DNA from: Longimicrobiaceae bacterium
GTDB lineage: Bacteria; Gemmatimonadota; Gemmatimonadetes; Longimicrobiales; Longimicrobiaceae
DNA: 64,000 nucleotides
Direction: 5' to 3'
Assembly (NCBI GenBank): GCA_030146875.1
Contig: JASLAX010000011.1
Coordinates: 16,467-80,466 of the forward strand
The notes under the pieces are model-generated. The model saw only the letters and a list, made by a program, of their open reading frames with translations, searched no databases and was not told the DNA's origin. Below, in pieces: positions 43,958 to 52,229 of this stretch. The position numbers and the translations under genes are program-made. The first letter of the stretch is position 1; the number at the start of each line of letters is the position of its first letter.

Positions 43958-44259
43958 TCCACCGGACGTCGCGCGCGGCGGCGATGAAAGAAGGGAAGAG
44001 TTTGGGAGATCAGGGAGTTCGGAATTGGATCGACGCACTCCCAGAACTCCCTGAACACCCCCCTTTCCGTCGAAAGCGTCCGCACGAGACGGGGCTGGAG
44101 GAAGCGGGTGAAACGGATACCCCAGCGTCGAGCCGGCGCGCACGCATCCGTCCCGCGCCGCCATTGCCGCCCGTCCTCCGTGGACCGATCTTTCCGCCTC
44201 TCCCGGGCCGCCGCCGAACCGCGGCGGCCCGGCGCGCTTCCCCCCCGCGGCGGGCACGG
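43958..44259. repeat. Intergenic region with an inverted pair of GGGAGT repeats
   Basis: This 300-bp gap holds a copy of the dispersed element at 43995-44022 (tttgggagatcagggagttc) and an inverted copy at 44036-44062 (actcccagaactccctgaac). They could form a stem-loop. No gene is supported; frames are Arg/Ala-rich. Confidence 0.7.
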
Positions 44260-45996
44260 ATGCCGGACGAGGTCGCACGCTTCGATGCGCTGGGCGCCGG
44301 CCGCTCCTTCGTCTTCGAGGGGCTCCGCGGCGTGCTCGTGGCGCGGACGCTGGAGGAGGTCGTCCCCGTCCTCCGCGCGGTCGAGGAGGCCGTTGTGTCC
44401 GGGCTGCACGCCGCCGGCTTCGTGGCGTACGAGGCCGCGCCCGCGTTCGATCCCGCTCTCGCCACCCGCCCCCCCGACCCGCGCCTCCCGCTCGCGCGCT
44501 TCGCCCTCTTCGCCGAGCGGCGGCCCGCGGAGCTTCCGGAGGGAGCGGCGGGGGCCGTCGGCCTCGGCGAGTGGACGGCGGCGCTCTCCGCCGCCGGGTA
44601 CGCGGAGCGGGTCGAGCGCATCCGCGCGCTGATCGCGGCGGGGGACACCTACCAGGTCAACCTCACCTTCCCCCTCCGCGCGCCGTTCCGGGGGGACGAC
44701 CGGGCGCTCTACCTGCGGCTGGCGCGGGCGCAGCGGTCGGCGTACTGTGCCTTCCTGCGCTTCGGCGACACCTCCGTCGTCTCCGCGTCTCCCGAGCTGT
44801 TCTTCCGCCAGGCGGGGCGGGAGCTGGAGATGCGGCCGATGAAGGGCACGCGGCCGCGCGGCCGCTGGGCGGAGGAGGACGACGCGCTGGCCGCCGAGCT
44901 GGCGGGGAGCGAGAAGGACCGCGCCGAGAACCTGATGATCGTGGACCTGCTGCGGAACGACGCGGGTCGCGTCTCGCGCTTCGGCAGCGTGCGGGTGGAG
45001 AGGCTGTTCGAGGTGGAGCGGTACGAGACCGTGCACCAGATGACCTCCACCGTCCGCTCGCGGCTACGGGAGGATGCCGGGGTGGTCGACCTCTTCCGCG
45101 CCCTCTTCCCCTGCGGGTCGGTGACCGGCGCGCCCAAGGTCCGCACCAGCCAGGTGATCGCCGAGCTGGAGGACGGGCCGCGCGGCGTCTACTGCGGCGC
45201 CCTGGGCTTCGTCTCCCCGGGCGAGGCGGTGTTCAGCGTCGCCATCCGGACCGTCGTCGTCCACCGCGACACCGGGGAGGCGGAGCTGGGCGTGGGGAGC
45301 GGGATCACGTACGATTCCGACGCGGCCGCCGAGCACGCGGAGTGCCTGAGCAAGGCGGAGTTCGCCCGCCGCGCGGCGGAGGACTTCCGCCTGCTGGAGA
45401 CCATGCTGCGGGAGGCGGACGGCGGCTGGCTCCTCCTCGACGGGCACCTGCGGCGGATGGCCGCCTCCGCCCGCCGCTTCGGCTTCGCCTTCGACGCGGA
45501 GGGCACGCGGGCGCGGCTGGACGGGGAGGTGCGCGGGCTGGACGGACACCTGCGGGTCCGGCTCCTGCTGGACCGCGCGGGGAAGGTGGAGGTGCAGGCG
45601 GCGCCGCTGGACGACGGGCCTGCGGAGCCGCTCCGCGTGGCGGTCTGCGCCGATCCCGTGGACGAGCGCGACCCGCTGCTCTACCACAAGACCACCAGCC
45701 GCGGCGTCTATACCGCGCGCGCCGCGGCCCGGCCGGAGGTGGACGACGTGCTGCTGGTGAACGGGCGCGGCGAGCTGACGGAGTCGACCGTCGCGAACCT
45801 CGTCGTGCAGCTCCACGGGGAGCGGTGGACGCCGCCGGTGGCGTGCGGGCTGCTCCCGGGCGTCTTCCGGGCGGAGCTGCTGCGGAGCGGCGAGGTGCGG
45901 GAGCGCGTTCTCCTGCCCGGGGAGCTGGAGCGGGCGGAGGCGGTGTGGCTGGTGAGCTCGGTGCGCCGGTGGCGGCGCGCCGTGATCGTCGATTAG
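44260..45996 (+). CDS. pabB: Aminodeoxychorismate synthase component I fused to 4-amino-4-deoxychorismate lyase
   Basis: The 578-residue fusion joins PabB (about 1-370) and PabC (about 380-578), giving p-aminobenzoate for folate. The PabB part shows AGDTYQVNLTFPL, SPELFFR, MKGTRPRG and the DLLRNDAGRVS and GSVTGAPKVR active-site blocks. The PabC part is a fold-type IV PLP protein with LLDGHLRRMAASARRFG, KTTSRGVYTAR (catalytic Lys) and NGRGELTESTVANLVVQ. Fusion is a known arrangement. The PabA amidotransferase is not in the window. ATG 44260 precedes the first conserved block. Confidence 0.93.
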   Translation: MPDEVARFDALGAGRSFVFEGLRGVLVARTLEEVVPVLRAVEEAVVSGLHAAGFVAYEAAPAFDPALATRPPDPRLPLARFALFAERRPAELPEGAAGAVGLGEWTAALSAAGYAERVERIRALIAAGDTYQVNLTFPLRAPFRGDDRALYLRLARAQRSAYCAFLRFGDTSVVSASPELFFRQAGRELEMRPMKGTRPRGRWAEEDDALAAELAGSEKDRAENLMIVDLLRNDAGRVSRFGSVRVERLFEVERYETVHQMTSTVRSRLREDAGVVDLFRALFPCGSVTGAPKVRTSQVIAELEDGPRGVYCGALGFVSPGEAVFSVAIRTVVVHRDTGEAELGVGSGITYDSDAAAEHAECLSKAEFARRAAEDFRLLETMLREADGGWLLLDGHLRRMAASARRFGFAFDAEGTRARLDGEVRGLDGHLRVRLLLDRAGKVEVQAAPLDDGPAEPLRVAVCADPVDERDPLLYHKTTSRGVYTARAAARPEVDDVLLVNGRGELTESTVANLVVQLHGERWTPPVACGLLPGVFRAELLRSGEVRERVLLPGELERAEAVWLVSSVRRWRRAVIVD

Positions 45997-46017
45997 AGGC
46001 GAGAGAGTGAGGAGAGG

Positions 46018-46764
46018 ATGTCGATCGGGAACGAGCGGGAGCTGAAGGGGATGAAGCGCGCGGGACGCGTGGTGGCGATGGCGCTGAAGGCGGCGCGGAA
46101 GGCGGTGCGCCCCGGCGCGACCACGGCGGAGGTGGACGGCGTGGTGCTGCGCGTGCTGGAGCAGCACGGCGCGCGCTCCGCTCCCGCGCTGGTCTACGGC
46201 TTCCCGGGCACGGCGTGCATCAGCGTGAACGAGGAGGCGGTGCACGGCATCCCCGGCGACCGCGTGCTGGCCGGCGGCGACCTGGTGACGCTGGACGTGA
46301 CGGTCGAGCTGGACGGCTACTTCGCGGACGCGGCCGTCACCGTCTCCGTCCCTCCGGCGGACCCGGTGGGCGCGAGCCTGGCGGCGTGCGCGGAGGCCGC
46401 CTTCTGGAAGGGCGCCGAGGCCGCCCGCGCCGGCGCGTCGCTGAACTCCGTCGGCGCCGCGGTGGAGGCGGAGGTGCACCGCCGCGGCTTCCGCGTGTTG
46501 CGCGACCTGGCCGGCCACGGCATCGGCCGCACCATCCACGAGGCGCCCAGCGTGCCCAACCACTTCGACCCGCGATCGAAGACGACGCTGACGGAGGGGC
46601 TGGTCTTCGCGCTGGAGCCCATCGTGTCGGTGGGGGCGGAGCGCACGCGCACCCTGCGCGACCGCTGGACGCTTGCCACGGTGGACGGATCGCTGGCCGC
46701 GCACCACGAGCACACGCTGATGATCACCCGCGGCTCGCCGCTGCTTCTGACCGCCGCCGCGTGA
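46018..46764 (+). CDS. map: Methionine aminopeptidase, type I
   Basis: The 248-residue enzyme removes initiator methionine. It retains the five dinuclear-metal ligands: Asp in LVTLDVTVELDGYFADAA (two), His in GHGIGRTIHEAPSVP, Glu in FALEPIVS and Glu in HHEHTLMI, plus the His in VNEEAVHGIPG. Length is normal for a MapA lacking an N-terminal extension. The ATG at 46018 has a gaggagagg ribosome binding site and lies 21 bp after the pabB-pabC fusion, so the two may be co-transcribed. Confidence 0.95.
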   Translation: MSIGNERELKGMKRAGRVVAMALKAARKAVRPGATTAEVDGVVLRVLEQHGARSAPALVYGFPGTACISVNEEAVHGIPGDRVLAGGDLVTLDVTVELDGYFADAAVTVSVPPADPVGASLAACAEAAFWKGAEAARAGASLNSVGAAVEAEVHRRGFRVLRDLAGHGIGRTIHEAPSVPNHFDPRSKTTLTEGLVFALEPIVSVGAERTRTLRDRWTLATVDGSLAAHHEHTLMITRGSPLLLTAAA

Positions 46765-46804
46765 GCGACGTCAGCCCTCGTCCGAGTTCCCGCATCCCGA
46801 ACAG

Positions 46805-48016
46805 ATGAGAGTCCCCAAGCGCGCCGTCGCCCTGGTCCTGCTCCTCGTCGCCGTGGCGGTGGGGGTGTCGTCGTGCTCGCCGGGGTACGTGCTGCGCGCG
46901 GCGTGGGAGGAGATGAAGATCCTGCGGGCCCGCCAGCCCATCGCCGAGATGGTCGCGGATCCGCGGACCGAGCCCGAAACGCGCGAGAAGCTGAAGCTGG
47001 TGCTGGAGGCGCGGGGCTTCGCGGCCGACTCGCTGCGGCTCAAGGCCGGGAAGAGCTACACCCTCTTCTCCAAGGTCGATTCCGACACGCTGGCCCTGGT
47101 CCTCTCCGCCGCGCGGAAGGACCGGTTCCAGGCCCACACCTGGTGGTTCCCCATCGTGGGACACGTTCCCTACAAGGGCTTCTTCCGCGAGGAGGACGCC
47201 CGTAAGGAGATGGCGAAGCTGGAGGCGAAGGGCTTCGACGTCTACCTCCGTCCTACCGCCGCGTTCAGCACCCTGGGGTGGTTCACCGACCCGCTGCTCT
47301 CCACCCTGCTGCGCTACGACTCCGTCTCGCTCGCGAACACGGTGATCCACGAGATCACCCACAACACGTTCTATGCGGGCGGCGAGGCGATGTTCAACGA
47401 GAGCTTCGCCTCGTTCGTCGGCAGCCGCGGCGCCATCCAGCTGTTCTGCGGGCGGGGAGCGGCGGAGGCGGAGCGGTGCGAGCGCGCGAAGGGGGAGTGG
47501 CACGACGACCTGGTCTTCGGCGCGTTCATGGAGCGCATGGTGGCGGACTTGGAGGCCCTGTACGGCCGCGCGGACCTGACCAGCGAGCAGAAGGTCGCCC
47601 AGCGCGAGGACGTGTTCCGCCGCTCGCTGCAGGTCTTCCGCGACTCCGTGCGGCCCCGGCTGAAGGTGGGGACGTACGCCTCGTTCGAGCGCGGCCCCAT
47701 CAACAACGCCACGCTGATCTCGCGGCGCCTGTACTACGGCCGGCTGGACCTGTTCGAGCGCGTCTTCCAGTCGCGCGGTGGGGACCTGCGCCGCAGCATC
47801 GAGGACATCGTCCGCGCCGCGAAGGACGCGGAGGATCCGTACGCGGCGGTGGAGGGCCTCCTCGCCTCTCCCGCGGCCCCGGTGCCGTCGTCCGGGTCTC
47901 CGCCGGCCACGCCGCCCGACGCGCCGCCGTCCTCCGCGCCTCCCGCCACCGAGCCGTCGCCGGCGGAGGCCGCGCCGTCCGGCCCCACCGCGCCGCCGGA
48001 CGCACCGCGGTCGTAG
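46805..48016 (+). CDS. Predicted aminopeptidase, secreted lipoprotein-like
   Basis: The 403-residue protein starts with a membrane/lipoprotein signal (ALVLLLVAVAVGVSSCSPG), then the putative aminopeptidase fold with LKLVLEARGFAADSLRLK, a GWFTDPLLSTLLRYDS segment and the zinc motif VIHEITHNTFYAGG (HExxH), followed by FNESFASFVGSRGA. The second Glu ligand is in NESFAS. A long Pro/Ala-rich tail (about 340-403) may be a spacer. ATG 46805 is chosen because it begins the signal. It follows map by 40 bp, and the two are possibly co-transcribed. Confidence 0.88.
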   Translation: MRVPKRAVALVLLLVAVAVGVSSCSPGYVLRAAWEEMKILRARQPIAEMVADPRTEPETREKLKLVLEARGFAADSLRLKAGKSYTLFSKVDSDTLALVLSAARKDRFQAHTWWFPIVGHVPYKGFFREEDARKEMAKLEAKGFDVYLRPTAAFSTLGWFTDPLLSTLLRYDSVSLANTVIHEITHNTFYAGGEAMFNESFASFVGSRGAIQLFCGRGAAEAERCERAKGEWHDDLVFGAFMERMVADLEALYGRADLTSEQKVAQREDVFRRSLQVFRDSVRPRLKVGTYASFERGPINNATLISRRLYYGRLDLFERVFQSRGGDLRRSIEDIVRAAKDAEDPYAAVEGLLASPAAPVPSSGSPPATPPDAPPSSAPPATEPSPAEAAPSGPTAPPDAPRS

Positions 48017-48147
48017 GACGTTTCCCGCCGATCTTGCGCGCGCGGCGCGCGCGGTTCACGTTGCAGGGACTCACCTTGGGGCGCGCCGGATCGGGCGCCG
48101 GCCGGTGGGCGCCCGAAACCGAGGACCCCACAACGGGAGCGTGCACC

Positions 48148-48381
48148 GTGAAGAAGGTCAAGCTTCGGATCGAGTCCCTGGAGATCGAGTCGTTCGACAC
48201 CGCCCTGCCCGCGAGGCACGAGGAGGGCACGGTCCTGGGCTTCGCGACCAAGCCCCATCAGAACACCTGCGGCGGGCAGGACACCTGCGCCAACACCTGC
48301 GGCTGGGTGAACACCTGCATGGTGGCGGACTGCGGCCCGTCGCTGGAGCAGAGCTGCGTGGGCGGGTCCTGCTACTGCTGA
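48148..48381 (+). CDS. Second Cys-rich RiPP-like precursor peptide
   Basis: The 77-residue product begins MKKVKLRIESLEIESFDTAL, closely matching the leader of the peptide at 8486, with the same K-x-KL...ESFD arrangement. A linker HEEGTVLGFATKPHQ follows, then eight Cys (residues 41, 47, 51, 57, 62, 70, 75, 77) in a Thr/Asn/Gly-rich core (NTCGGQDTCANTCGW). Start is GTG 48148 after gggag; a hairpin lies downstream at 48431. There is no modification enzyme gene adjacent: the neighbours are an aminopeptidase and leuS. The two peptides share a leader but not a core, as expected of paralogous precursors. Confidence 0.75.
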   Translation: MKKVKLRIESLEIESFDTALPARHEEGTVLGFATKPHQNTCGGQDTCANTCGWVNTCMVADCGPSLEQSCVGGSCYC

Positions 48382-48430
48382 CGGCGCCCGCGTCGCCTGA
48401 GCGCCACGAGGCCGGCGTGGGCCGAGTGGA

Positions 48431-48466
48431 GGGGCGGCCGGGGGTTGTGAGAGCCCCGGCCGCCCC
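48431..48466 (+). terminator. 13-bp hairpin after the precursor gene
   Basis: Arms 48431-48443 and 48454-48466 pair perfectly with a 10-nt loop, then gctacctttc. It lies 50 bp after the precursor stop. Confidence 0.75.
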
Positions 48467-48539
48467 GCTACCTTTCGGCCGGCAAGCGACAGCCGCCGGT
48501 GCGTGTTCATCCGCCCGGCGGCTCGTCTTACGTGCGATC

Positions 48540-48700
48540 GGCGTACGCCCGTCGCGCCGCGTGCCCCCCCCCTGCCCCTCCCCCATGAGGGGGGAGGGGT
48601 GCCCGGACGGCGCGCCTCCGCCGCGGCTCCGGCCGATCTGAAGTCCGCGCAGGCGGACTTCGTGCCTTTCCCAGCCGCGACTTCTTCATTCGCAGGCTGC
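48540..48700. repeat. Palindromic intergenic repeats upstream of leuS
   Basis: Between the precursor and leuS is a cluster of short palindromes: a gc-rich ccctcccccatgagggggga region (about 48575-48600) and a perfect 9-bp stem gaagtccgc/gcggacttc at 48640-48661. No gene is supported. The compact palindromes look like repetitive extragenic elements, and I see no T-box or other riboswitch for leuS. Confidence 0.5.
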
Positions 48701-48762
48701 TCGATCCGCCGGCCGGCACCAGCCGACGCCCACGCCCGAACGCCGTCATCCGAACCACGACC

Positions 48763-51252
48763 ATGAGCGACGCGACCCATATCACCGACTCGTACGACGC
48801 GCAGGAAGTGGAGCGGAAGTGGCAGGCCCGCTGGGAGGAGCGCGGGACCAACGCCTTCACCGAGCGGGAGATGCGGTCCGCGAAGCGCCCCTTCTACAAC
48901 CTGATGATGTTCCCCTACCCGTCGGCCGAGGGGCTGCACGTGGGGAACATCTACGCCTTCACGGGCGCCGACATCTACGGCCGCTTCAAGCGCATGCAGG
49001 GGTACGACGTGTTCGAGCCCATCGGCTTCGACGCGTTCGGCATCCACTCCGAGAACTTCGCGCTGAAGCAGGGCATCCACCCCATGGAGCTGATCCCCCG
49101 CAACGTGGAGCGCTTCACGCGGCAGCTCCGGCGGGTGGGCTTCATGTACGACTGGGGCCACACGGTCGACACCACGGCGCCCGAGTACTACCGCTGGACG
49201 CAGTGGATCTTCCTGCAGCTCCTCAAGGCGGGGCTGGCGGAGAAGAAGGAGGCGCCGGTCAACTGGTGCCCCTCGTGCAACACGGTGCTGGCCAACGAGC
49301 AGGTGGTGGGCGGGTTGTGCGAGCGCTGCGACACGCCCGTGGAGATGCGGTTCCTGTCCCAGTGGTTCTTCAAGATCACCAACTACGCCCACCGGCTGCT
49401 GGAGAACCTGAAGACGCTGGACTGGTCCGACACCACCCGCAAGGCGCAGGAGAACTGGATCGGCCGTAGCGAGGGCGCCGAGCTGGAGTTCCCCATCTCC
49501 CGCGAGAAGGTGGCGGAGGATCGGCACCAGGGCGTCACCGTCGAGGCCGAGAAGCCGGTGATCCGTGTGTTCACCACGCGGCCCGACACCGTGTTCGGGG
49601 CCACGTACATGGTGCTGGCCCCCGAGCACCCGCTGGTGGACCGGCTGACCACCGACGCGCAGCGCGAGGCGGTGGACGCGTACCGCAGGCAGTCGTCGTC
49701 CCAGGACCTGGTCACGCGGAAGAAGACGGACAAGACCAAGACGGGCGTGTGGACGGGCGGATACGCCACCAACCCGGCCCGGAAGGAGGAGATCCCCGTC
49801 TGGATCGCCGACTACGTGCTGATGGAGTACGGCACGGGCGCCATCATGGCCGTGCCCGGCCACGACGAGCGCGACTTCGAGTTCGCCACGCAGTTCGGCC
49901 TCCCCATCGTCCGCGTGGTCGCGGGCGAGGGCGAGGACGGCGACACGCCGCTGGAGGCGGCGTACACCGGCCCCGGCCGGCTGGTCAACTCCGGCGAGTA
50001 CGACGGCCTGGCGGCCGACGAGGCGAAGGCGAAGGTCACGGAGTGGCTGGCGGGGATGGGGCTGGGCGAGAAGCGCGTCAACTTCCGCCTGCACGACTGG
50101 ACCATCTCGCGGCAGCGCTACTGGGGCCCGCCCATCCCCGTCCTGTACTGCGACGCCTGCGGGATCGTGCCGGTGCCCGACGACCAGCTCCCGGTGATGC
50201 TGCCGGTGATCGAGGACTTCAAGCCGGACGCGTCGGGCGTCTCTCCGCTGGCGCGCCACGAGGAGTGGTACGTCACCGACTGCCCCTCGTGCGGAGGGAA
50301 GGCGCGGCGCGAGACGGACGTGAGCGACACCTTCCTGGACAGCGCCTGGTACTTCCTGCGCTACCCGTCCACGGACTTCGACGCGGTGCCGTTCGACCCG
50401 CAGATCACCGGGAGCTGGCTGCCGGTGACCAGCTACATCGGCGGGAACGAGCACGCCGTGCTGCACCTGCTGTACGCGCGCTTCGTGAGCATGGCGCTGC
50501 ACGACCTGGGGCTGGTGCCGTTCGAGGAGCCGTTCACCCGGTTCCGGGCACACGGCCTGATCGTGAAGGACGGCAGCAAGATGTCCAAGTCGCGGGGCAA
50601 CGTGGTGGTGCCCGACGAGCTGATCGGGGAGTGGGGCGCGGACACCATCCGCACCTACCTGATGTTCCTGGGCCCGTACCAGGAGGGCGGCGACTTCCGC
50701 GACGACGCCATCACCGGCCCGTACAACTTCCTCACCCGCCTGTGGGACTCGGTCCTCTCGTCCAGGGACCGGCCGCTGGACCCGCAGGTCGAGCAGAAGC
50801 TGCACGCCACGGTGAAGAAGGTGACCGAGGACCTGGAGGCGCTCTCGTACAACACCGCCATCGCGGCGATGATGGAGTACCTGAACGTGGTCCGCGCCGG
50901 AGGCCGCGTCCCCGAGCGCGCCGCCGTGGAGCCGCTGGTGCGCCTGCTGGCCCCCATCGCGCCGCACGTGGCCGAGGAGCTGTGGGAGCGCCTGGGCAAC
51001 CAGGAGTCGATCTTCGACTCCGCCGGGTGGCCCACCTTCGACCCCTCCAAGGCGGTGGCGGACACGGTGGAGTTCGTGGTCCAGGTGAACGGAAAGGTCC
51101 GCGCCCGCCTGGCCATGCGCCGCGGCATCACCGAGGCCGAGGCTCGCGAGGCCGCGCTCGCCGACGGGCACGTGCGGGGCTTCACCGACGGCAAGGAGGT
51201 CCGCAAGGTGATCTTCGTTCCCGACCGCCTGGTGAACCTCGTCGTCGGCTGA
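48763..51252 (+). CDS. leuS: Leucyl-tRNA synthetase
   Basis: The 829-residue class I synthetase charges tRNA-Leu. It has MMFPYPSAEGLHVGNIYAF (HIGH-equivalent HVGN), the zinc-binding C-x2-C pairs (NWCPSCNTVLANEQ and CERCDTPVEM), the CP1 editing domain with TTRPDTVFGATYMVLAPEH, DWTISRQRYWGPPIP and the catalytic KMSKSRGNVVVPD. The anticodon-binding C-terminus is VAEELWERLGNQESI with FVVQVNGKVRARL. ATG 48763 directly precedes the family start. A terminator hairpin follows. Confidence 0.97.
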   Translation: MSDATHITDSYDAQEVERKWQARWEERGTNAFTEREMRSAKRPFYNLMMFPYPSAEGLHVGNIYAFTGADIYGRFKRMQGYDVFEPIGFDAFGIHSENFALKQGIHPMELIPRNVERFTRQLRRVGFMYDWGHTVDTTAPEYYRWTQWIFLQLLKAGLAEKKEAPVNWCPSCNTVLANEQVVGGLCERCDTPVEMRFLSQWFFKITNYAHRLLENLKTLDWSDTTRKAQENWIGRSEGAELEFPISREKVAEDRHQGVTVEAEKPVIRVFTTRPDTVFGATYMVLAPEHPLVDRLTTDAQREAVDAYRRQSSSQDLVTRKKTDKTKTGVWTGGYATNPARKEEIPVWIADYVLMEYGTGAIMAVPGHDERDFEFATQFGLPIVRVVAGEGEDGDTPLEAAYTGPGRLVNSGEYDGLAADEAKAKVTEWLAGMGLGEKRVNFRLHDWTISRQRYWGPPIPVLYCDACGIVPVPDDQLPVMLPVIEDFKPDASGVSPLARHEEWYVTDCPSCGGKARRETDVSDTFLDSAWYFLRYPSTDFDAVPFDPQITGSWLPVTSYIGGNEHAVLHLLYARFVSMALHDLGLVPFEEPFTRFRAHGLIVKDGSKMSKSRGNVVVPDELIGEWGADTIRTYLMFLGPYQEGGDFRDDAITGPYNFLTRLWDSVLSSRDRPLDPQVEQKLHATVKKVTEDLEALSYNTAIAAMMEYLNVVRAGGRVPERAAVEPLVRLLAPIAPHVAEELWERLGNQESIFDSAGWPTFDPSKAVADTVEFVVQVNGKVRARLAMRRGITEAEAREAALADGHVRGFTDGKEVRKVIFVPDRLVNLVVG

Positions 51253-51272
51253 CGCGACGTCCACTGAAGAAC

Positions 51273-51308
51273 CGAAGGGCCGCTTCCGCGCACGGGGGCG
51301 GCCCTTCG
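51273..51308 (+). terminator. Hairpin after leuS
   Basis: Arms 51273-51283 and 51298-51308 form a perfect 11-bp stem, 20 bp after the leuS stop, followed by tctcgtcg. Confidence 0.75.
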
Positions 51309-51333
51309 TCTCGTCGTCCAGCGACGAGAGAGG

Positions 51334-51438
51334 GACGCGGAGTTCGCGGAGCACGCGGAGCACGCGGAGTTCGCGGAGGGTGCGGAGGGTGCGGAGGGTG
51401 CGGAGGGTGCGGAGGGTGCGGAGTTCGCGGAGGGTGCG
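51334..51438. repeat. Tandem CGCGGAG / 9-bp GCGGAGGGT repeats
   Basis: The stretch begins with gcggag units spaced by ttcgcgga or cac, and passes into at least five nearly perfect 9-bp units gtgcggagg at 51380-51420. It ends just before the left inverted repeat of the transposase element. It is not coding. Confidence 0.85.
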
Positions 51439-51454
51439 TCGGCCGCATCGCCCT

Positions 51455-51504
51455 ACCGGGGGCGTAAAGCCCCCGGCTGGCTACGACAATCGTCCTTCGG
51501 ACTC
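51455..51504 (+). repeat. Left inverted repeat of a REP-like element
   Basis: The arm contains the palindrome ccgggggcgtaaagcccccgg and pairs with the right copy at 51937-51987: about 50 bp in all with a few mismatches. It ends 8 bp before the transposase start. Confidence 0.85.
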
Positions 51505-51512
51505 ACGGAACA

Positions 51513-51938
51513 ATGCCGGCCAGCCATGCGGAGATCTACCTGCATTTCGTGTGGAGCACCAGGCGCCGCCTCCCCATGATGGTCGGGACAGTGGAGCAGG
51601 CGGTGGTCTCCTCGATCGTCAAGGAAGCGCAGAGTGCGGGAGTGGAGGTCCTCGCAGTCGGAGGGATGCCCGACCACGTTCACCTAGCGGCGCGGCTCCC
51701 GGCGAAGATCGCGCCGGCGGAGCTGATCCGCCGGGTGAAGGGGGTATCCTCGACGACGGGCCGCGTGGTGGCCGGCGACTCTGGGGCGTTCAGCTGGCAG
51801 GACGGGTACGGCGCGTTCAGCTTCTCCCGGTCCCAGCTCGGCCGCGTGACCGCCTACGTGCGGAACCAGAAGCGGCATCATGCCGCCGGTACCCTGTGGG
51901 CACCCTGGGAATCCCCGGGCTCCGAAGCCGCCGATTGA
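51513..51938 (+). CDS. REP-associated tyrosine transposase (RAYT, IS200-like)
   Basis: The 141-residue product carries the single-stranded DNA transposase features: HAEIYLHFVWSTRRR at the start, the HUH motif in GMPDHVHLAARLP (about 52-60), and the catalytic Tyr in QLGRVTAYVRNQKRHH near the C-terminus. Length fits the RAYT branch of IS200/IS605. ATG 51513 is the first good start after the left inverted repeat. It is intact as far as I can read. Confidence 0.9.
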   Translation: MPASHAEIYLHFVWSTRRRLPMMVGTVEQAVVSSIVKEAQSAGVEVLAVGGMPDHVHLAARLPAKIAPAELIRRVKGVSSTTGRVVAGDSGAFSWQDGYGAFSFSRSQLGRVTAYVRNQKRHHAAGTLWAPWESPGSEAAD

Positions 51939-51987
51939 GTCCGTCAGGACGCTTGCCGTAGTCAGCCGGGGGCTTTACGCCCCCGGT
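51937..51987 (-). repeat. Right inverted repeat of the REP-like element
   Basis: This is the inverted match to 51455-51504. It begins within the transposase stop region and carries the same palindrome in opposite orientation (ccgggggctttacgcccccgg). Confidence 0.85.
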
Positions 51988-52026
51988 CGGCGGCGCCGGC
52001 AGGTGCTGGCGACAAAGCCCCGTTCC

Positions 52027-52054
52027 CTCCGCGTTCTCCGCGCCTCCGCGTGAG
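52027..52054. repeat. CTCCGCG-type dispersed repeat copy
   Basis: A 28-bp stretch beginning ctccgcgttctccgcg and ending cctccgcgtgag is identical to 58608-58635, and similar CGCGGAG iterations are at 27934-27968 and 51334-51438. It lies 40 bp beyond the right inverted repeat of the transposase. Confidence 0.8.
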
Positions 52055-52229
52055 TAATCCACCGGCTGCGCCGACCCTAGGGGCGATGAAACGGGCACCG
52101 TCGGACGGCCACTTCCCGGGTTTGTTTCTTGTCAGACCCGCCGTTGCAGTTCAGGGGGTGGACCGGGCGCCCCGGGGTGCTATCTTGGGAGGGAAGCCCG
52201 AGCCGCCCCGATCCGCACCGGTCCCAGCG

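Larger units (their letters stand above)
51455..51987 (+). mobile_element. REP-associated tyrosine transposase element (REPtron)
   Basis: A single small Y1-type transposase gene (51513-51938) is bracketed by a pair of about 50-bp imperfect inverted repeats, each built on a GC-rich palindrome. This is the layout of RAYT elements, which mobilise or maintain REP sequences. The right repeat overlaps the gene's stop. The presence of related palindromic repeats elsewhere in the window is consistent but not proof of their common origin. Confidence 0.75.

Noticed and set aside
48763..48800. T-box or riboswitch upstream of leuS
   Set aside because: The leader shows only palindromic repeats. I found no specifier loop or antiterminator sequence.
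51334..51438. Tandem array considered as a CRISPR
   Set aside because: Repeat units are 9 bp and contiguous, without spacers of regular length, and there are no cas genes.
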